DNA from: Spirosoma terrae
GTDB taxonomy: Bacteria > Bacteroidota > Bacteroidia > Cytophagales > Spirosomataceae
Length of the DNA: 64,000 bases
Direction of reading: 5' to 3'
Assembly (NCBI RefSeq): GCF_010435915.1
Contig: NZ_JAAFZH010000001.1
Span: forward strand, 496,001-560,000
Below, piece after piece: positions 1-8,505 of the stretch. The position numbers and the translations under genes were made by a program. The notes under the pieces are model-generated. The model saw only the letters and a list, made by a program, of their open reading frames with translations. It was not told the origin of the DNA and ran no database searches. Within the stretch, counting starts at the first letter, position 1. Each line of letters starts with the position of its first letter.

Positions 1-101
1 CGTAATTACCTACAAAAGTGAGTCATATCCAGAGCGGGGAACGGTTGTAAAACGAGGGTCTGTCCTACTGGTCAGATAGTGTTTTTCTGCGTTTTTTTTC
101 G

Positions 102-109
102 TATTTTTG
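102..109 (+). promoter_or_regulatory. Putative ruvB promoter (-7 element)
   Basis: TATTTTTG fits the Bacteroidota -7 consensus TAnnTTTG. A T-run at 82-86 stands about where the -33 element should be, but it has no TTG, so only the -7 half is convincing. Transcription would start near 116 and give a leader of about 65 bases that contains the hairpin at 121-160. Confidence 0.4.
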
Positions 110-120
110 AAGTAAACGGT

Positions 121-160
121 ATGGCTAAAAACACGCAAAATAATGTGTGATTTTAGCCAT
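121..160 (+). other. Stem-loop in the ruvB leader
   Basis: Ten-base perfect arms (ATGGCTAAAA at 121-130 and TTTTAGCCAT at 151-160) face each other, with a partial inner extension (ACAC/GTGT). The hairpin ends 20 bases before the ruvB start codon and has no T-run after it, so it is more likely a leader structure or operator than a terminator. Function is inferred from position only. Confidence 0.4.
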
Positions 161-180
161 AAACGCACTAAAACAAAACC

Positions 181-1209
181 ATGCGAAACGACTTTCTGAA
201 AGGAACGGGCGAGGGAATGTCGGCTACCGACAAAGAAATCGAACGGGCACTTCGACCGCTTTCATTCGAAGACTTTACCGGGCAGGCTAAAGTTCTCGAC
301 AATCTCGAAGTATTCGTTCGGGCTGCTATGCAGCGAGGTGATGCCCTTGATCATGTACTACTACATGGTCCTCCGGGACTGGGTAAAACAACCCTATCAC
401 ATATTATCGCCAATGAACTCAATGCCAATATCAAGATGACTTCTGGTCCGGTTCTGGATAAACCCAGTGACCTGGCTGGTCTGCTGACCAATTTGCAGCC
501 AAACGACGTACTGTTTATTGACGAGATTCATCGACTGAATCCAATTGTAGAAGAGTATCTGTATTCGGCAATGGAAGATTATAAAATCGATATTATGCTC
601 GATTCTGGTCCCAATGCCCGAACCGTACAGATCAAACTAAATCCCTTTACGCTGATCGGCGCCACTACTCGGGCCGGAATGTTGACATCGCCATTGCGGG
701 CGCGTTTTGGCATTAGCTGCCGTCTGGAGTATTACGACGCTAAATTGTTGACCAGCATCATTCAGCGCTCGTCGGCTATTCTGGGAACGCCTATCGACGA
801 GCAGGGGGCTTATGAGATTGCCCGTCGTAGTCGCGGGACACCACGTATTGCTAATAACCTGTTGCGCCGGACGCGCGATTTTGCCCAGGTGAAGGGAAAT
901 GGTTATATCAACGTTGACATTGCAGAGATTGCGCTAAGTGCGCTTGATGTTGACCAGAATGGACTTGATGATATGGACAATCGAATTTTATCGACGATCA
1001 TTGAGAAGTTTAAAGGCGGTCCGGTTGGCCTTTCGACAATTGCTACTGCCTGTGGCGAGGAGTCCGAAACAATTGAAGAAGTATATGAGCCTTTTTTGAT
1101 TCAGGAAGGCTTTCTGAAGCGTACTTCACGTGGCCGTGAAGCCACCGAGAAAGCCTATATACACTTGGGCGTCATTCCGAATTATAAGACTGGGGAGCTA
1201 TTTGGCTGA
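181..1209 (+). CDS. ruvB: Holliday junction branch migration ATPase RuvB
   Basis: RuvB is the AAA+ motor that, with RuvA, drives branch migration of Holliday junctions in recombinational repair; it acts in the cytoplasm as hexameric rings. At 342 residues it has the usual length. Visible motifs: Walker A GPPGLGKT (residues 63-70), Walker B LFIDEIHR (111-118), sensor 1 GATTRAG (160-166), arginine-finger segment PLRARFG (171-177), sensor 2 around RGTPRIANN, and a C-terminal winged-helix domain containing [10 protein letters not shown]. The ATG start opens with MRNDFL, as in other Bacteroidota RuvB proteins. The gene stands alone and ends at a hairpin shared with the convergent regulator gene. 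No ruvA or ruvC is adjacent, which is common in this phylum. Confidence 0.98.
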   Translation: MRNDFLKGTGEGMSATDKEIERALRPLSFEDFTGQAKVLDNLEVFVRAAMQRGDALDHVLLHGPPGLGKTTLSHIIANELNANIKMTSGPVLDKPSDLAGLLTNLQPNDVLFIDEIHRLNPIVEEYLYSAMEDYKIDIMLDSGPNARTVQIKLNPFTLIGATTRAGMLTSPLRARFGISCRLEYYDAKLLTSIIQRSSAILGTPIDEQGAYEIARRSRGTPRIANNLLRRTRDFAQVKGNGYINVDIAEIALSALDVDQNGLDDMDNRILSTIIEKFKGGPVGLSTIATACGEESETIEEVYEPFLIQEGFLKRTSRGREATEKAYIHLGVIPNYKTGELFG

Positions 1210-1225
1210 TCAGGCGAGCAAAATG

Positions 1226-1258
1226 GAGCAAGGCCATTGAATTTGTCTGGCCTTGCTC
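1226..1258. terminator. Bidirectional terminator between ruvB and the ArsR-type gene
   Basis: Perfect 11-bp arms (GAGCAAGGCCA at 1226-1236, TGGCCTTGCTC at 1248-1258) with an 11-base loop lie between two convergent genes. On the minus strand the stem runs into a short T-run; on the plus strand there is no clear one. Confidence 0.65.
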
Positions 1259-1265
1259 TATAATA

Positions 1266-1574
1266 CTAATTCAAAATTTTGCTTTTGTAGATACAGTCAA
1301 TGACGTCAGAGACAGCTGAATCTACTAGGAAATAGTAAATGTTTTTTCCGCTACGTCGGATGTCTAAGATACCTTTGTCGCGCATGTTGATCAGATGATG
1401 TGAAATGAGAGACTGTTCGGCATTTAAATTTTTGTAGATTGTTGATACGTTCAGCTCTTTACTATCATTCAGCATCTGAATAATTCGTATGCGCAAAGGG
1501 TGAGCGACAGCCTTTAGCACATAGGCTGCTTTGTCTACTCGTCTTTCATCTTCTGTAGTCATTTCGGTAGCCAT
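1266..1574 (-). CDS. ArsR-family winged-helix transcriptional regulator
   Basis: A small (about 102-residue) winged-helix DNA-binding protein of the ArsR/SmtB type. The segment AVAHPLRIRIIQML is the usual start of the domain. The recognition helix region is NAEQSLISHHL, followed by the wing LDIRRSGKNIYYFLVD. The metal-binding ELCVCDL motif of classical ArsR sensors is absent, so the signal it senses is unknown. I chose ATG at 1574 rather than an upstream TTG at 1586; a further ATG at 1562 is possible. Its neighbours are ruvB (convergent) and an EamA permease on the same strand that ends upstream of it. No obvious target gene can be named. Two direct GAGATA-type repeats lie in its upstream region. 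Confidence 0.85.
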   Translation of the reverse strand: MATEMTTEDERRVDKAAYVLKAVAHPLRIRIIQMLNDSKELNVSTIYKNLNAEQSLISHHLINMRDKGILDIRRSGKNIYYFLVDSAVSDVIDCIYKSKILN

Positions 1575-1619
1575 ACAAGGACTCAATGGTTAGGTGTGCT
1601 TTATCTAAGTTAAGTTATT

Positions 1620-1666
1620 GAGATAATATTACTGCGGGTTAACAGGTCGTGAATGAGATATTATTT
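1620..1666 (-). promoter_or_regulatory. Possible operator repeats upstream of the ArsR-type gene
   Basis: GAGATAATATT (1620-1630) and GAGATATTATTT (1655-1666) are near-identical direct copies 35 bases apart in an AT-rich stretch upstream of the regulator start. Autoregulated ArsR proteins often bind such sites. This is inference from position; no promoter was clearly identified. Confidence 0.25.
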
Positions 1667-1803
1667 ATTCAAAGGTAAAAATTGTATCCTATTATCGAAT
1701 GAGGATTGGTTTATGGGCCTTTTGAATAAACACAAAGACAAATATTAATAAATATAGCCTACCTACCAAAAAGTATTTTTTGGGAAATTATACTCGCAGG
1801 CCA

Positions 1804-2721
1804 TTATTTTCTTGTTTGCCCGCGCCAGCCAATCAGAAACACACCTATTAAAACGAATACGGTTCCCGCAACCTGCTGCCAGCTGATTTGCTCATGGAGA
1901 ATCGTTGTTGCCAGGATAATAGTAAAGATGGGCCCAATGCTAGCAATGATTGATGCGTTTCCAGACCCCACTCTCTTAATCCCTTCAGCGATCATAAACG
2001 TAGGAATTACGGTAACAAAAATTCCCATACTTACCCCAAGTACATAAACAGGCAGAGGATAGCCACCAAGCTGAAGTCCGTTCTGTAAGGCGCAATGTAA
2101 AACGGTTGGAACAGTGGCTGCTATCATTGCATAGCATGTAAACTGTTGAGACCCAACTTTAGTTATCATTTGATCGCTGCCAACAAGATAAACGGCATAT
2201 ACCAGGCCACTTAAAAGAACCCAAAAGGCACCCAGATAGATATCTTTTTGCTGTCCTGTTTCCACATTACCCAGAAAAGCCAGCAGAATTCCGGCGTAGG
2301 TGAGCAACAGAGCTATAATCTGCAGTCGAGTTACGCGACGACCGAACCCCAGGGCGTTCATCAATAGGACAAAGGTGGGATACACAAACAATAGAATCCG
2401 CTCCAGACCTGCGGTTACATAAACAAGCCCCAAAAAATTAAAATAACTGGCCAGATAGTAGCCAGTAATACCCAATAAAGCCAGTATGATCCACTGTTTA
2501 GGGGTCAGGTGGTTAATTGGCTTTGTGCGCGAAAGACGTAACGCTATAATCACATAAAATGGGAGGGCAAACAGCATACGTAACGTCAGCAGCGAGATCG
2601 AATCAATGGGATATTGATAGGCCAGCTTTATTAGAACGCCTTTCATCGCAAAGCAAAAAGCTGCCAGAAAGACTAGAAAAGCCCCAAGCCAGTAGCGAAC
2701 GCGCGAGGATTGCGGAGTCAT
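1804..2721 (-). CDS. EamA/DMT-superfamily permease
   Basis: A 305-residue inner-membrane protein with about ten hydrophobic helices arranged as two EamA repeats, typical of drug/metabolite transporters that export small metabolites or amino acids. The second repeat carries the family pattern ASIGPIFTIILA, followed by LHEQISWQQVAGTVFVLIG. The first repeat begins FLAAFCFAMKGVLIKLAY. The short cytoplasmic tail WRGQTRK is positively charged. Substrate cannot be read from sequence. It lies downstream of der on the same strand but is separated from it by a strong hairpin, so it may be transcribed on its own. Confidence 0.9.
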   Translation of the reverse strand: MTPQSSRVRYWLGAFLVFLAAFCFAMKGVLIKLAYQYPIDSISLLTLRMLFALPFYVIIALRLSRTKPINHLTPKQWIILALLGITGYYLASYFNFLGLVYVTAGLERILLFVYPTFVLLMNALGFGRRVTRLQIIALLLTYAGILLAFLGNVETGQQKDIYLGAFWVLLSGLVYAVYLVGSDQMITKVGSQQFTCYAMIAATVPTVLHCALQNGLQLGGYPLPVYVLGVSMGIFVTVIPTFMIAEGIKRVGSGNASIIASIGPIFTIILATTILHEQISWQQVAGTVFVLIGVFLIGWRGQTRK

Positions 2722-2737
2722 GTAGTGAATGAATACT

Positions 2738-2770
2738 AACAGGGCCTGGTTATTACTACCAGGCCCTGTT
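2738..2770 (-). terminator. Terminator after der
   Basis: Perfect 12-bp arms (AACAGGGCCTGG at 2738-2749, CCAGGCCCTGTT at 2759-2770) with a 9-base loop fill the gap between the der stop and the downstream permease start. No strong T-run follows, so it may only partly stop transcription. Confidence 0.6.
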
Positions 2771-2774
2771 GAAC

Positions 2775-4082
2775 TTACTTCTGCCGAAAGAATAGCGTAA
2801 TCGGTACGCCCGTAAAGTCAAAGTGGGCGCGAAGTTTATTCTCAAGGAATCGCTGGTATGATTCCTGAACGTACTGAGGCAGGTTACAGAAAAATACAAA
2901 TGTTGGCGATGGCGTAGGAACCTGCAGCATGTATTTAATTTTTATCTGTTTCCCTTTTAGCGAGGGAGGAGGGTAGGCCTCAATTTCAGGCTGCATAGCT
3001 TCATTGAGCTTCGACGTCGTAATTTTTTTGCTCTTGTTCTCATAGACTTCCATGGCTTTTTCCATTACCTGGAAAATTCGTTGTTTTTCATGGACAGAAG
3101 CAAAAATGATTGGCACATAATCAATCGGCATCATTCGCTGAATCATTTCCTTACGGAGAACATCGGCTGTGCGGTGGTCTTTTTCAACAGCATCCCATTT
3201 ATTGACCATGATAACAACGCCCTTTTTAGCCTTAACCGCCTGGCCAATAATGTTTAAGTCCTGCGCTTCGAGTCCTCGCGTAGCATCGAGCATGATAATA
3301 CACACGTCCGACTCTTCCATGGCCTTAAGCGAACGTAGCGTCGAATAAAATTCGATGTTGTCAGTTATTCTGGCTTTACGCCGGATGCCTGCCGTATCGG
3401 TCAGAATAAAATCTTTTCCGTAGGCTTTATAGCGTGTATTAATAGCATCGCGCGTTGTTCCGGCAATATCCGTAACAATGCTACGATCCTGGCCGGTTAA
3501 TACGTTCAGGAACGACGATTTGCCTACGTTCGGACGGCCCAGAATAGCTATTCTGGGAATACCAGCATCTGGATCAGCAACGCCATCGATCTGAAAGTGT
3601 TTGACAACTTCGTCCAGCAGGTCACCGGTACCGGTACCTGTCATTGACGAGATAGGGTAAGGGTCCCCCAGCCCCAATGAATAAAATTCAGCAGCTGCGT
3701 GCGCTCTTTCTGACGTTTCAGCTTTATTGGCAACTACGTAAACCGGTTTTTTGGAACGGCGTAACACATTCGCAAAATCCTCATCGAGTCCGGTCGGTCC
3801 GGTTTGTGTATCGACAACGAAGAGCAGAAGAGTTGATTCCTGAATGGCAATTTCAACCTGTTCCCGAATTGATTCTTCAAAAACATCTTCCGAGCCAACA
3901 ACGTATCCACCCGTATCGATAACCGTAAAATATTTATCGTTCCACTCCGCCGTTCCGTAATGACGATCGCGGGTAACACCACTTTGGTTATCCATTATGG
4001 CCTGTCGCTGTTCCGTCAGGCGATTAAACAGCGTAGACTTACCCACATTTGGGCGGCCAACAATTGCAACAATATTTGCCAT
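2775..4082 (-). CDS. der: Ribosome assembly GTPase Der (EngA)
   Basis: Der is the essential GTPase with two tandem G domains that helps mature the 50S ribosomal subunit. Domain 1 shows GRPNVGKST (residues 9-17), DTGG (56-59) and NKAE (119-122). Domain 2 shows GRPNVGKSS (182-190), DTAG (229-232) and NKWD near residue 300. A KH-like RNA-binding domain occupies the last about 90 residues (YMLQVPTPSPTFVFFCN onward). Length 435 is normal. It lies 90 bases downstream of era on the same strand, so the two ribosome-assembly GTPases probably share a transcript. Confidence 0.98.
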   Translation of the reverse strand: MANIVAIVGRPNVGKSTLFNRLTEQRQAIMDNQSGVTRDRHYGTAEWNDKYFTVIDTGGYVVGSEDVFEESIREQVEIAIQESTLLLFVVDTQTGPTGLDEDFANVLRRSKKPVYVVANKAETSERAHAAAEFYSLGLGDPYPISSMTGTGTGDLLDEVVKHFQIDGVADPDAGIPRIAILGRPNVGKSSFLNVLTGQDRSIVTDIAGTTRDAINTRYKAYGKDFILTDTAGIRRKARITDNIEFYSTLRSLKAMEESDVCIIMLDATRGLEAQDLNIIGQAVKAKKGVVIMVNKWDAVEKDHRTADVLRKEMIQRMMPIDYVPIIFASVHEKQRIFQVMEKAMEVYENKSKKITTSKLNEAMQPEIEAYPPPSLKGKQIKIKYMLQVPTPSPTFVFFCNLPQYVQESYQRFLENKLRAHFDFTGVPITLFFRQK

Positions 4083-4172
4083 TTTTTGAGATGAGAAAGG
4101 GAGTAAGTAGAAAGCGATGAGTGGAAGAGTTGGTCAAACTTCCGGCTTTTCCGGTGCTTACTCCTGTAAGAA

Positions 4173-5093
4173 TTATTCGTCGTATCCTAACCGCTTAAGC
4201 ATTCGCTCTTTCTGGCGCCAATCAGGCTCTACTTTAACGAATTGTTCTAAAAATACTTTTTTGCCAAAGAAGCGTTCAAGTTCCTCGCGGGCCATAATCC
4301 CCGTCTTCTTAATCATTTTGCCGCCTTCGCCCAGCAGAATAGCTCGTTGAGTGGCTCGTTCAACCAGAATTTCAGCCTGGATAACAATTATATCTTCCTT
4401 TTCCTTAAACCCAATGATAATGACCTCACTACTATAAGGAACTTCTTTTTTGTAGTTGAGGAAAATTTTTTCCCGGATAATTTCTGACGCAAAGAAACGC
4501 TCAGGTTTATCGGTGAGTTCGTCTTTAGGAAAATAGGGCGGATGCTGGGGCAGACGACTGATGATGGCTTCGAAGACCCGGTCAATATTGAAGGCGTTGA
4601 GCGCAGAGATTGGAATAATTTCCTGGGCCTTAAAGTGTTGTTGCCAGTAGGCAATCTTTTCGTCGACCTGCTCCTGAGTAGCCTGATCAATTTTGTTGAT
4701 CAGTAGCAGAATGGGGACTTCTGATTTCTGTAGACGTGCTATTACGTCGTTTTCATCATGTTGCTCGAAAATGTCGGTCACAAATAACACTACGTCCGCA
4801 TCCTCAATAGAACCGCGCACAAAACTCATCATGGACTCATGAAGTTTATACTGCGGTTTGATAATTCCCGGTGTATCAGAATAAACAATCTGGAATTCCT
4901 GACCATTGTGAGTACCGTTCAGGATACCCATAATTCTGTGCCGGGTTGTTTGGGCTTTGGAAGTAATGATGGATAAACGCTCACCAACGAGCTGATTCAT
5001 CAGGGTAGATTTTCCGACGTTGGGTTTTCCAACGATACTGATGAAGCCGGCCTTATGATCGGCCGGAAAATTTTGTATTAATTCTGTATTCAT
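4173..5093 (-). CDS. era: Ribosome maturation GTPase Era
   Basis: Era binds the 3-prime end of 16S rRNA and couples 30S assembly to growth. The GTPase domain has G1 GKPNVGKST (residues 22-30), G3 DTPG (73-76) and G4 NKID near residue 134. The KH domain with GEGGKMIKKTG occupies the C-terminus, followed by KVEPDWR, a typical Era ending. At 306 residues it is full length. It begins a likely era-der transcript and is divergent from the initiator tRNA gene. A TAnnTTTG-like element on the minus strand (5187-5194) could serve it, but no matching -33 element is visible. Confidence 0.98.
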   Translation of the reverse strand: MNTELIQNFPADHKAGFISIVGKPNVGKSTLMNQLVGERLSIITSKAQTTRHRIMGILNGTHNGQEFQIVYSDTPGIIKPQYKLHESMMSFVRGSIEDADVVLFVTDIFEQHDENDVIARLQKSEVPILLLINKIDQATQEQVDEKIAYWQQHFKAQEIIPISALNAFNIDRVFEAIISRLPQHPPYFPKDELTDKPERFFASEIIREKIFLNYKKEVPYSSEVIIIGFKEKEDIIVIQAEILVERATQRAILLGEGGKMIKKTGIMAREELERFFGKKVFLEQFVKVEPDWRQKERMLKRLGYDE

Positions 5094-5194
5094 ATCTAGG
5101 TGATCCCGCTGACTGATTTACAGCGGCTTTAGGGAACAACTATGTCGTGAGAAAAAACGTTTCCTGAAAAGAATAAACTTTTTTTGCAAAGGTA

Positions 5195-5225
5195 CTTGTA
5201 AAAGTAAAAAGTGTTCGTACCTTTG
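5195..5225 (+). promoter_or_regulatory. Promoter of the initiator tRNA gene
   Basis: CTTG at 5195-5198, a 19-base spacer and TACCTTTG at 5218-5225 match the Bacteroidota -33/-7 consensus, placing the start a few bases before the tRNA 5-prime end. The -7 element is the right arm of a 10-bp inverted repeat (5186-5195 and 5217-5226), whose left arm presents a second TACCTTTG toward era. Confidence 0.7.
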
Positions 5226-5237
5226 CAGTCCCAACAT

Positions 5238-5310
<73 letters not shown>

Positions 5311-5316
5311 CTAAGT

Positions 5317-5358
5317 AAAACGCCTGATTAGCCGATAGAAAGCTGATCAGGCGTTTTT
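5317..5358 (+). terminator. Terminator of the tRNA gene
   Basis: AAAACGCCTGAT (5317-5328) pairs with ATCAGGCGTTTT (5346-5357), followed by T residues. It lies seven bases after the tRNA and is a classic intrinsic terminator. From here to about 5588 I see no gene or clear signal. Confidence 0.8.
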
Positions 5359-5588
5359 GATTTTATTCGTGGAAGTAATTGGGGATGGAAACAGATCTCC
5401 TTTGGACCAGTTGCAAAAGCTATGAAGTGTGATCCATTTCGTGCGTTACGTCAAATAATAAGATCCGTAGTTAATCGAGTGTAATACGGAGCAATCAGAT
5501 CAGGTGTTGAGGTTCGAACGGCCCGCGTCGGATATAAACAGACAGCCTGAACCCCAGCCCGAGAAGCCAACATTACCAATTGATACAG

Positions 5589-6794
5589 CTACTTGAACTT
5601 AGCCAAAAAAGTCAAACTGTTGGCCTGCATGCCTAATCCTGCGCTCCGATCGTAGCGTCCATAGCGTAATTCAACGCTTTGCCAATGACCAATCCCCAAC
5701 ACGCCACCCGGAGGAGCCAACCGGATACCCATCCCGAAAAACTGACTGTGAAAGCCTGAGATATCGTAATCGCTGGTGTAATAGCGGTCAGTTGTAGCAT
5801 GTTGGCCGTATGGAGCAAAATACCTCACTGCTGTCTGATTACTATAGCGGTAGAATGGACTGAGCGAGATAAATGAGGTCAGTTTAACGGGCATTTCCAG
5901 ATTTACAGTATGGGCTTTCATGCCCCAGTCATCCAGATAGTAGCGGTAAAAGGTGCGAAAAATGAAGCGATCGCCGAGAAAATAGTGCAGCCGCATGCCC
6001 AGAGGCAGCTTGAATCGAGAACCAGGTAATCGTTCGACTGTCTCGGAGCCGTCGCTGAAATAAATTCGGTGAAAAGGCGTACTTAACAACCCCTGCTGAA
6101 AAGCGGGCTCTATGGTGAAAAAAGCCTGCAACCGTTTATTGATTACCTGAGAAAGCGATAACCCCAGATTATAGGAGTTACGCGGTTTGTAATCGACCGG
6201 GTCGCGGTCTCCGTGGGCTCCCGAGCCGTACCCTTCTGGTCGAAGTTCGGCGGGTAAAATCACCGTCCACGTATCAAAAAAGGCACCCGCCTTTACGCTA
6301 AACTCCCGATTGTTATCAGCCGATAATTTACTGAAGTTCAAATTGACGCCATAGGATTTGTAATCGTATTCCGTTGAATAGGCAACTGAAATTCCTTTGG
6401 TCGTACGCCGTGCATCATCGCGCATACTCCAGGAAATAGACGGATATATGTGCGTATCACTACGGGAAGCAGACGAAACAGTTAGTGGGTCGATTTGGTC
6501 GGAGGAGGCTGATGTGTAATGATCTAGGTTAAAATCAAAAACAAGACTATGCTCCCGATTCCGGCGATCGGTTGTTTTGAGTACTAAATCGAAGGATTGA
6601 GCGTAGTCGCGCAAATATTCTGAGCCGATACCACCCGTAACAGCAGAGTTTTGTCCTCCCTGTTCGTAATAGCTCGACACCAAATTCACTTCAGCGACCT
6701 GTAGTTTACGTTTTTCGTAGGTGGGTGTTTGCTGGGCTTGTCCGGCTCGCCACAAACTTAGTAGCAGCCCAACTGATAGGCAGATCTTCTTCAT
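5589..6794 (-). CDS. DUF3570 outer-membrane beta-barrel protein
   Basis: A 401-residue protein with a signal peptide (MKKICLSVGLLLSLW, then cleavage after AQA-like residues) and many alternating amphipathic strands rich in Tyr, Phe and Arg, ending in an aromatic-hydrophobic strand (LTFLAKFK). The segments SWSMRDDARRTTKGISVAYS and the repeated RYY and FYR strands fit the DUF3570 family. It should sit in the outer membrane. It is the last gene of a minus-strand unit with a DUF4266 lipoprotein, ApbE, a thioredoxin-like protein and a Rieske protein. DUF3570 and DUF4266 genes are known to occur together. The function is not established; export or anchoring of a redox component is plausible. Confidence 0.85.
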   Translation of the reverse strand: MKKICLSVGLLLSLWRAGQAQQTPTYEKRKLQVAEVNLVSSYYEQGGQNSAVTGGIGSEYLRDYAQSFDLVLKTTDRRNREHSLVFDFNLDHYTSASSDQIDPLTVSSASRSDTHIYPSISWSMRDDARRTTKGISVAYSTEYDYKSYGVNLNFSKLSADNNREFSVKAGAFFDTWTVILPAELRPEGYGSGAHGDRDPVDYKPRNSYNLGLSLSQVINKRLQAFFTIEPAFQQGLLSTPFHRIYFSDGSETVERLPGSRFKLPLGMRLHYFLGDRFIFRTFYRYYLDDWGMKAHTVNLEMPVKLTSFISLSPFYRYSNQTAVRYFAPYGQHATTDRYYTSDYDISGFHSQFFGMGIRLAPPGGVLGIGHWQSVELRYGRYDRSAGLGMQANSLTFLAKFK

Positions 6795-6806
6795 GCTGAT
6801 AAGTAC

Positions 6807-7034
6807 TTAATTACAGCCACAGCCGCCCCCACTTTTACCGCCGTTGGCACCTGCTGCCCCTTCGCGATAGAGATAAAAATTCTGCTCAAATTTCTCCGAT
6901 TTGCGAGCCGACAATTCCATGTCAGCGTCGTTAATACGGCTTTTCTGGTATTCCTTAACGGAAACACAGCCCGACAAACCTGCCCCTAGCAGAGACATGG
7001 TGAGTAGTGTTAGGCAGGCGATTCGTTTCATCAT
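6807..7034 (-). CDS. DUF4266 small lipoprotein with Cys-Gly-Cys tail
   Basis: A 75-residue lipoprotein: basic start MMKR, hydrophobic stretch and lipobox LSGC (residues 20-23), so the mature chain is only about 53 residues. It reads VKEYQKSRINDADM, then a Phe/Tyr-rich patch (KFEQNFYLYREGA), then a Gly-rich end GGKSGGGCGCN with two cysteines at 72 and 74. This matches the DUF4266 family, whose members sit beside DUF3570 genes. Twelve bases separate it from DUF3570 and 25 from apbE. The CxC tail could bind metal or exchange disulfides with the thioredoxin-like neighbour; that is inference. Confidence 0.85.
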   Translation of the reverse strand: MMKRIACLTLLTMSLLGAGLSGCVSVKEYQKSRINDADMELSARKSEKFEQNFYLYREGAAGANGGKSGGGCGCN

Positions 7035-7059
7035 AGATCAATCAGTACTAGTTACGGTT

Positions 7060-8019
7060 TTAAACTGATGCCGGTGTTATCGTTCGGATGTTGCTGGATG
7101 TGTGAATTTGGTCCTCCTCATCGATAATAATACAAGCGATGTGGTGCATTTGATTGATGAGGTGAAGGCCAACATCAACACCCATCACCATTACGGGAGT
7201 TGCCAGGGCATCTGCCAGTTCAGTATTGGGAGCAATGACTGTTACGCTCTTAATGCCTGATACGGGATAGCCTGTTTTGGGGTCAATCGTATGCGAATAG
7301 CGTTTACCGTTGATTAAAACGTATTTCTCGTAATTACCCGACGTAGCAACCGCCATATCACTGATGGTCAGGTAAGAAAATGCACGGATAGCCCCGCCCT
7401 GATTGTCAGGGTCAGCAATGCCAATTGTCCAGGGTTGACCGTTCGGTTGTTTGCCCCAGGTTGTGAGGTCACCAGCTGCGTTGACAATGCCGCTTTCTAC
7501 TCCCAGCGATTGGAGGAGTCGTTTAGCCTGTTCGGCCGCATATCCCTTACCAATACCGCCAAATCCAATCCGCATCCCTTTTTCCTTCAGGAATACGGTC
7601 AAAGCGGATTCGTCCAGCACAACATGGCGGTAATTGATGAGCCGTACCAGGCGCCGAGCAGTTTTGGCGTCGGGCAACGCTGTCATGGTTGTATCGAAGT
7701 TCCAGAATCGTTTATCCAGAGAGCCATACGTAATATCAAATGCTCCCTGGGTAAGCGCTGAAAGTCGTAGTGAGCGGCTTATAAGGGCAAATACTTCCGC
7801 ATCGACTTGCACTGGTCGAATACCCGCGTTTGCATTGATTTGATTCGTCTGACTCGTATCGTCGAACGTAGTGAGTAGCCGCTCAATCCGTCTGATTTCA
7901 GCCACGGCGTCAGCGAGTCGGGTATTGGCCCAATCGGTGTCTGAACTTACAACGCTAATCTCAAAACGGTTGCCCATGAGCCGTCCAAACCAGCGATGAA
8001 TTCGTGTGGCTGATTCCAT
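7060..8019 (-). CDS. FAD:protein FMN transferase (ApbE family)
   Basis: ApbE enzymes cut FAD and attach FMN covalently to Ser/Thr of extracytoplasmic redox proteins, using Mg2+. The fold is recognisable from FEISVV near the start, GGIGKGYAAEQAKRLL, GIVNAAGDLTTWG, the strand YSHTIDPKTGYPV and the metal-binding TELADALATPVMVMG. Length 319 is typical. The start ATG at 8019 directly follows the stop of the thioredoxin-like gene. Odd point: the N-terminus MESATRIHRWFGRLMG shows no signal peptide or lipobox, unlike most ApbE proteins. No classic FMN-binding-domain substrate is visible nearby. Confidence 0.93.
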   Translation of the reverse strand: MESATRIHRWFGRLMGNRFEISVVSSDTDWANTRLADAVAEIRRIERLLTTFDDTSQTNQINANAGIRPVQVDAEVFALISRSLRLSALTQGAFDITYGSLDKRFWNFDTTMTALPDAKTARRLVRLINYRHVVLDESALTVFLKEKGMRIGFGGIGKGYAAEQAKRLLQSLGVESGIVNAAGDLTTWGKQPNGQPWTIGIADPDNQGGAIRAFSYLTISDMAVATSGNYEKYVLINGKRYSHTIDPKTGYPVSGIKSVTVIAPNTELADALATPVMVMGVDVGLHLINQMHHIACIIIDEEDQIHTSSNIRTITPASV

Positions 8020-8463
8020 CTACTTCCTGTTCGATGTTACGGCCTGAATAGAAGCCATAAACGAACCTGCCGTCATCGATTGTGGATACCCATCCCATTC
8101 CTTTAGTACACGACCATCTGGTTCGAGTAATACTGTAAAAGGGAATTTCCCCTGCTTATTGTATTTCTCCGCCAGGGCTTCATTATGTGCTTCCTGAGTA
8201 GCAGCCAGTTTATTTTTGGAAAGTCTTGGAAAATCGGCCCGAACCAAGATAAGATGCTCTGAGGAAAACTCCTTAAATTCTGCCGATTCAAAAATATCCT
8301 TTTTCAATTTGATACAAGGCCCACACCAATCGGAGCCCGAAAAGTTGAGCAGTATCAATTTATGACTTTGTTCTGCCTCGGCTTTGGCCTGATCGAAGTT
8401 AACTTGCCAGCCTGGAGCTGTTGCTGTTAGTAGCGCAAGTAGCGATAACACGAAAATTTTCAT
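8020..8463 (-). CDS. Secreted thioredoxin-like protein
   Basis: A 147-residue thioredoxin-fold protein with a signal peptide (MKIFVLSLLALLTATAPG) and the active site WCGPC (Cys 47 and 50) in the context SGSDWCGPCIKLKKDIF, like the thiol-disulfide domains of the DsbD C-terminus/thioredoxin_7 group. The cis-proline segment is KFPFTVLLEPDGRVLKEWDGY. It probably reduces or isomerises disulfides in the periplasm. It lies 3-prime of the Rieske gene and abuts apbE, so a role in keeping cysteines of the DUF4266 tail or other cluster members reduced is plausible. Confidence 0.9.
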   Translation of the reverse strand: MKIFVLSLLALLTATAPGWQVNFDQAKAEAEQSHKLILLNFSGSDWCGPCIKLKKDIFESAEFKEFSSEHLILVRADFPRLSKNKLAATQEAHNEALAEKYNKQGKFPFTVLLEPDGRVLKEWDGYPQSMTAGSFMASIQAVTSNRK

Positions 8464-8505
8464 TGACTTCTTATAGCTGGATTAGTGTTGATTTTTTGGT
8501 TCGTC

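Noticed and set aside
121..150. Nine-codon reading frame starting ATGGCTAAAA before ruvB
   Set aside because: It coincides with the stem-loop and there is no evidence for translation.
1768..1783. Weak hairpin (CCAAAAA/TTTTTGG) after the EamA gene
   Set aside because: Only seven base pairs, mostly A-T, in AT-rich sequence; too weak to call a terminator.
6807..7034. RiPP precursor peptide (Cys-rich tail)
   Set aside because: It has a lipobox and fits DUF4266; no modification enzymes of RiPP type are nearby.
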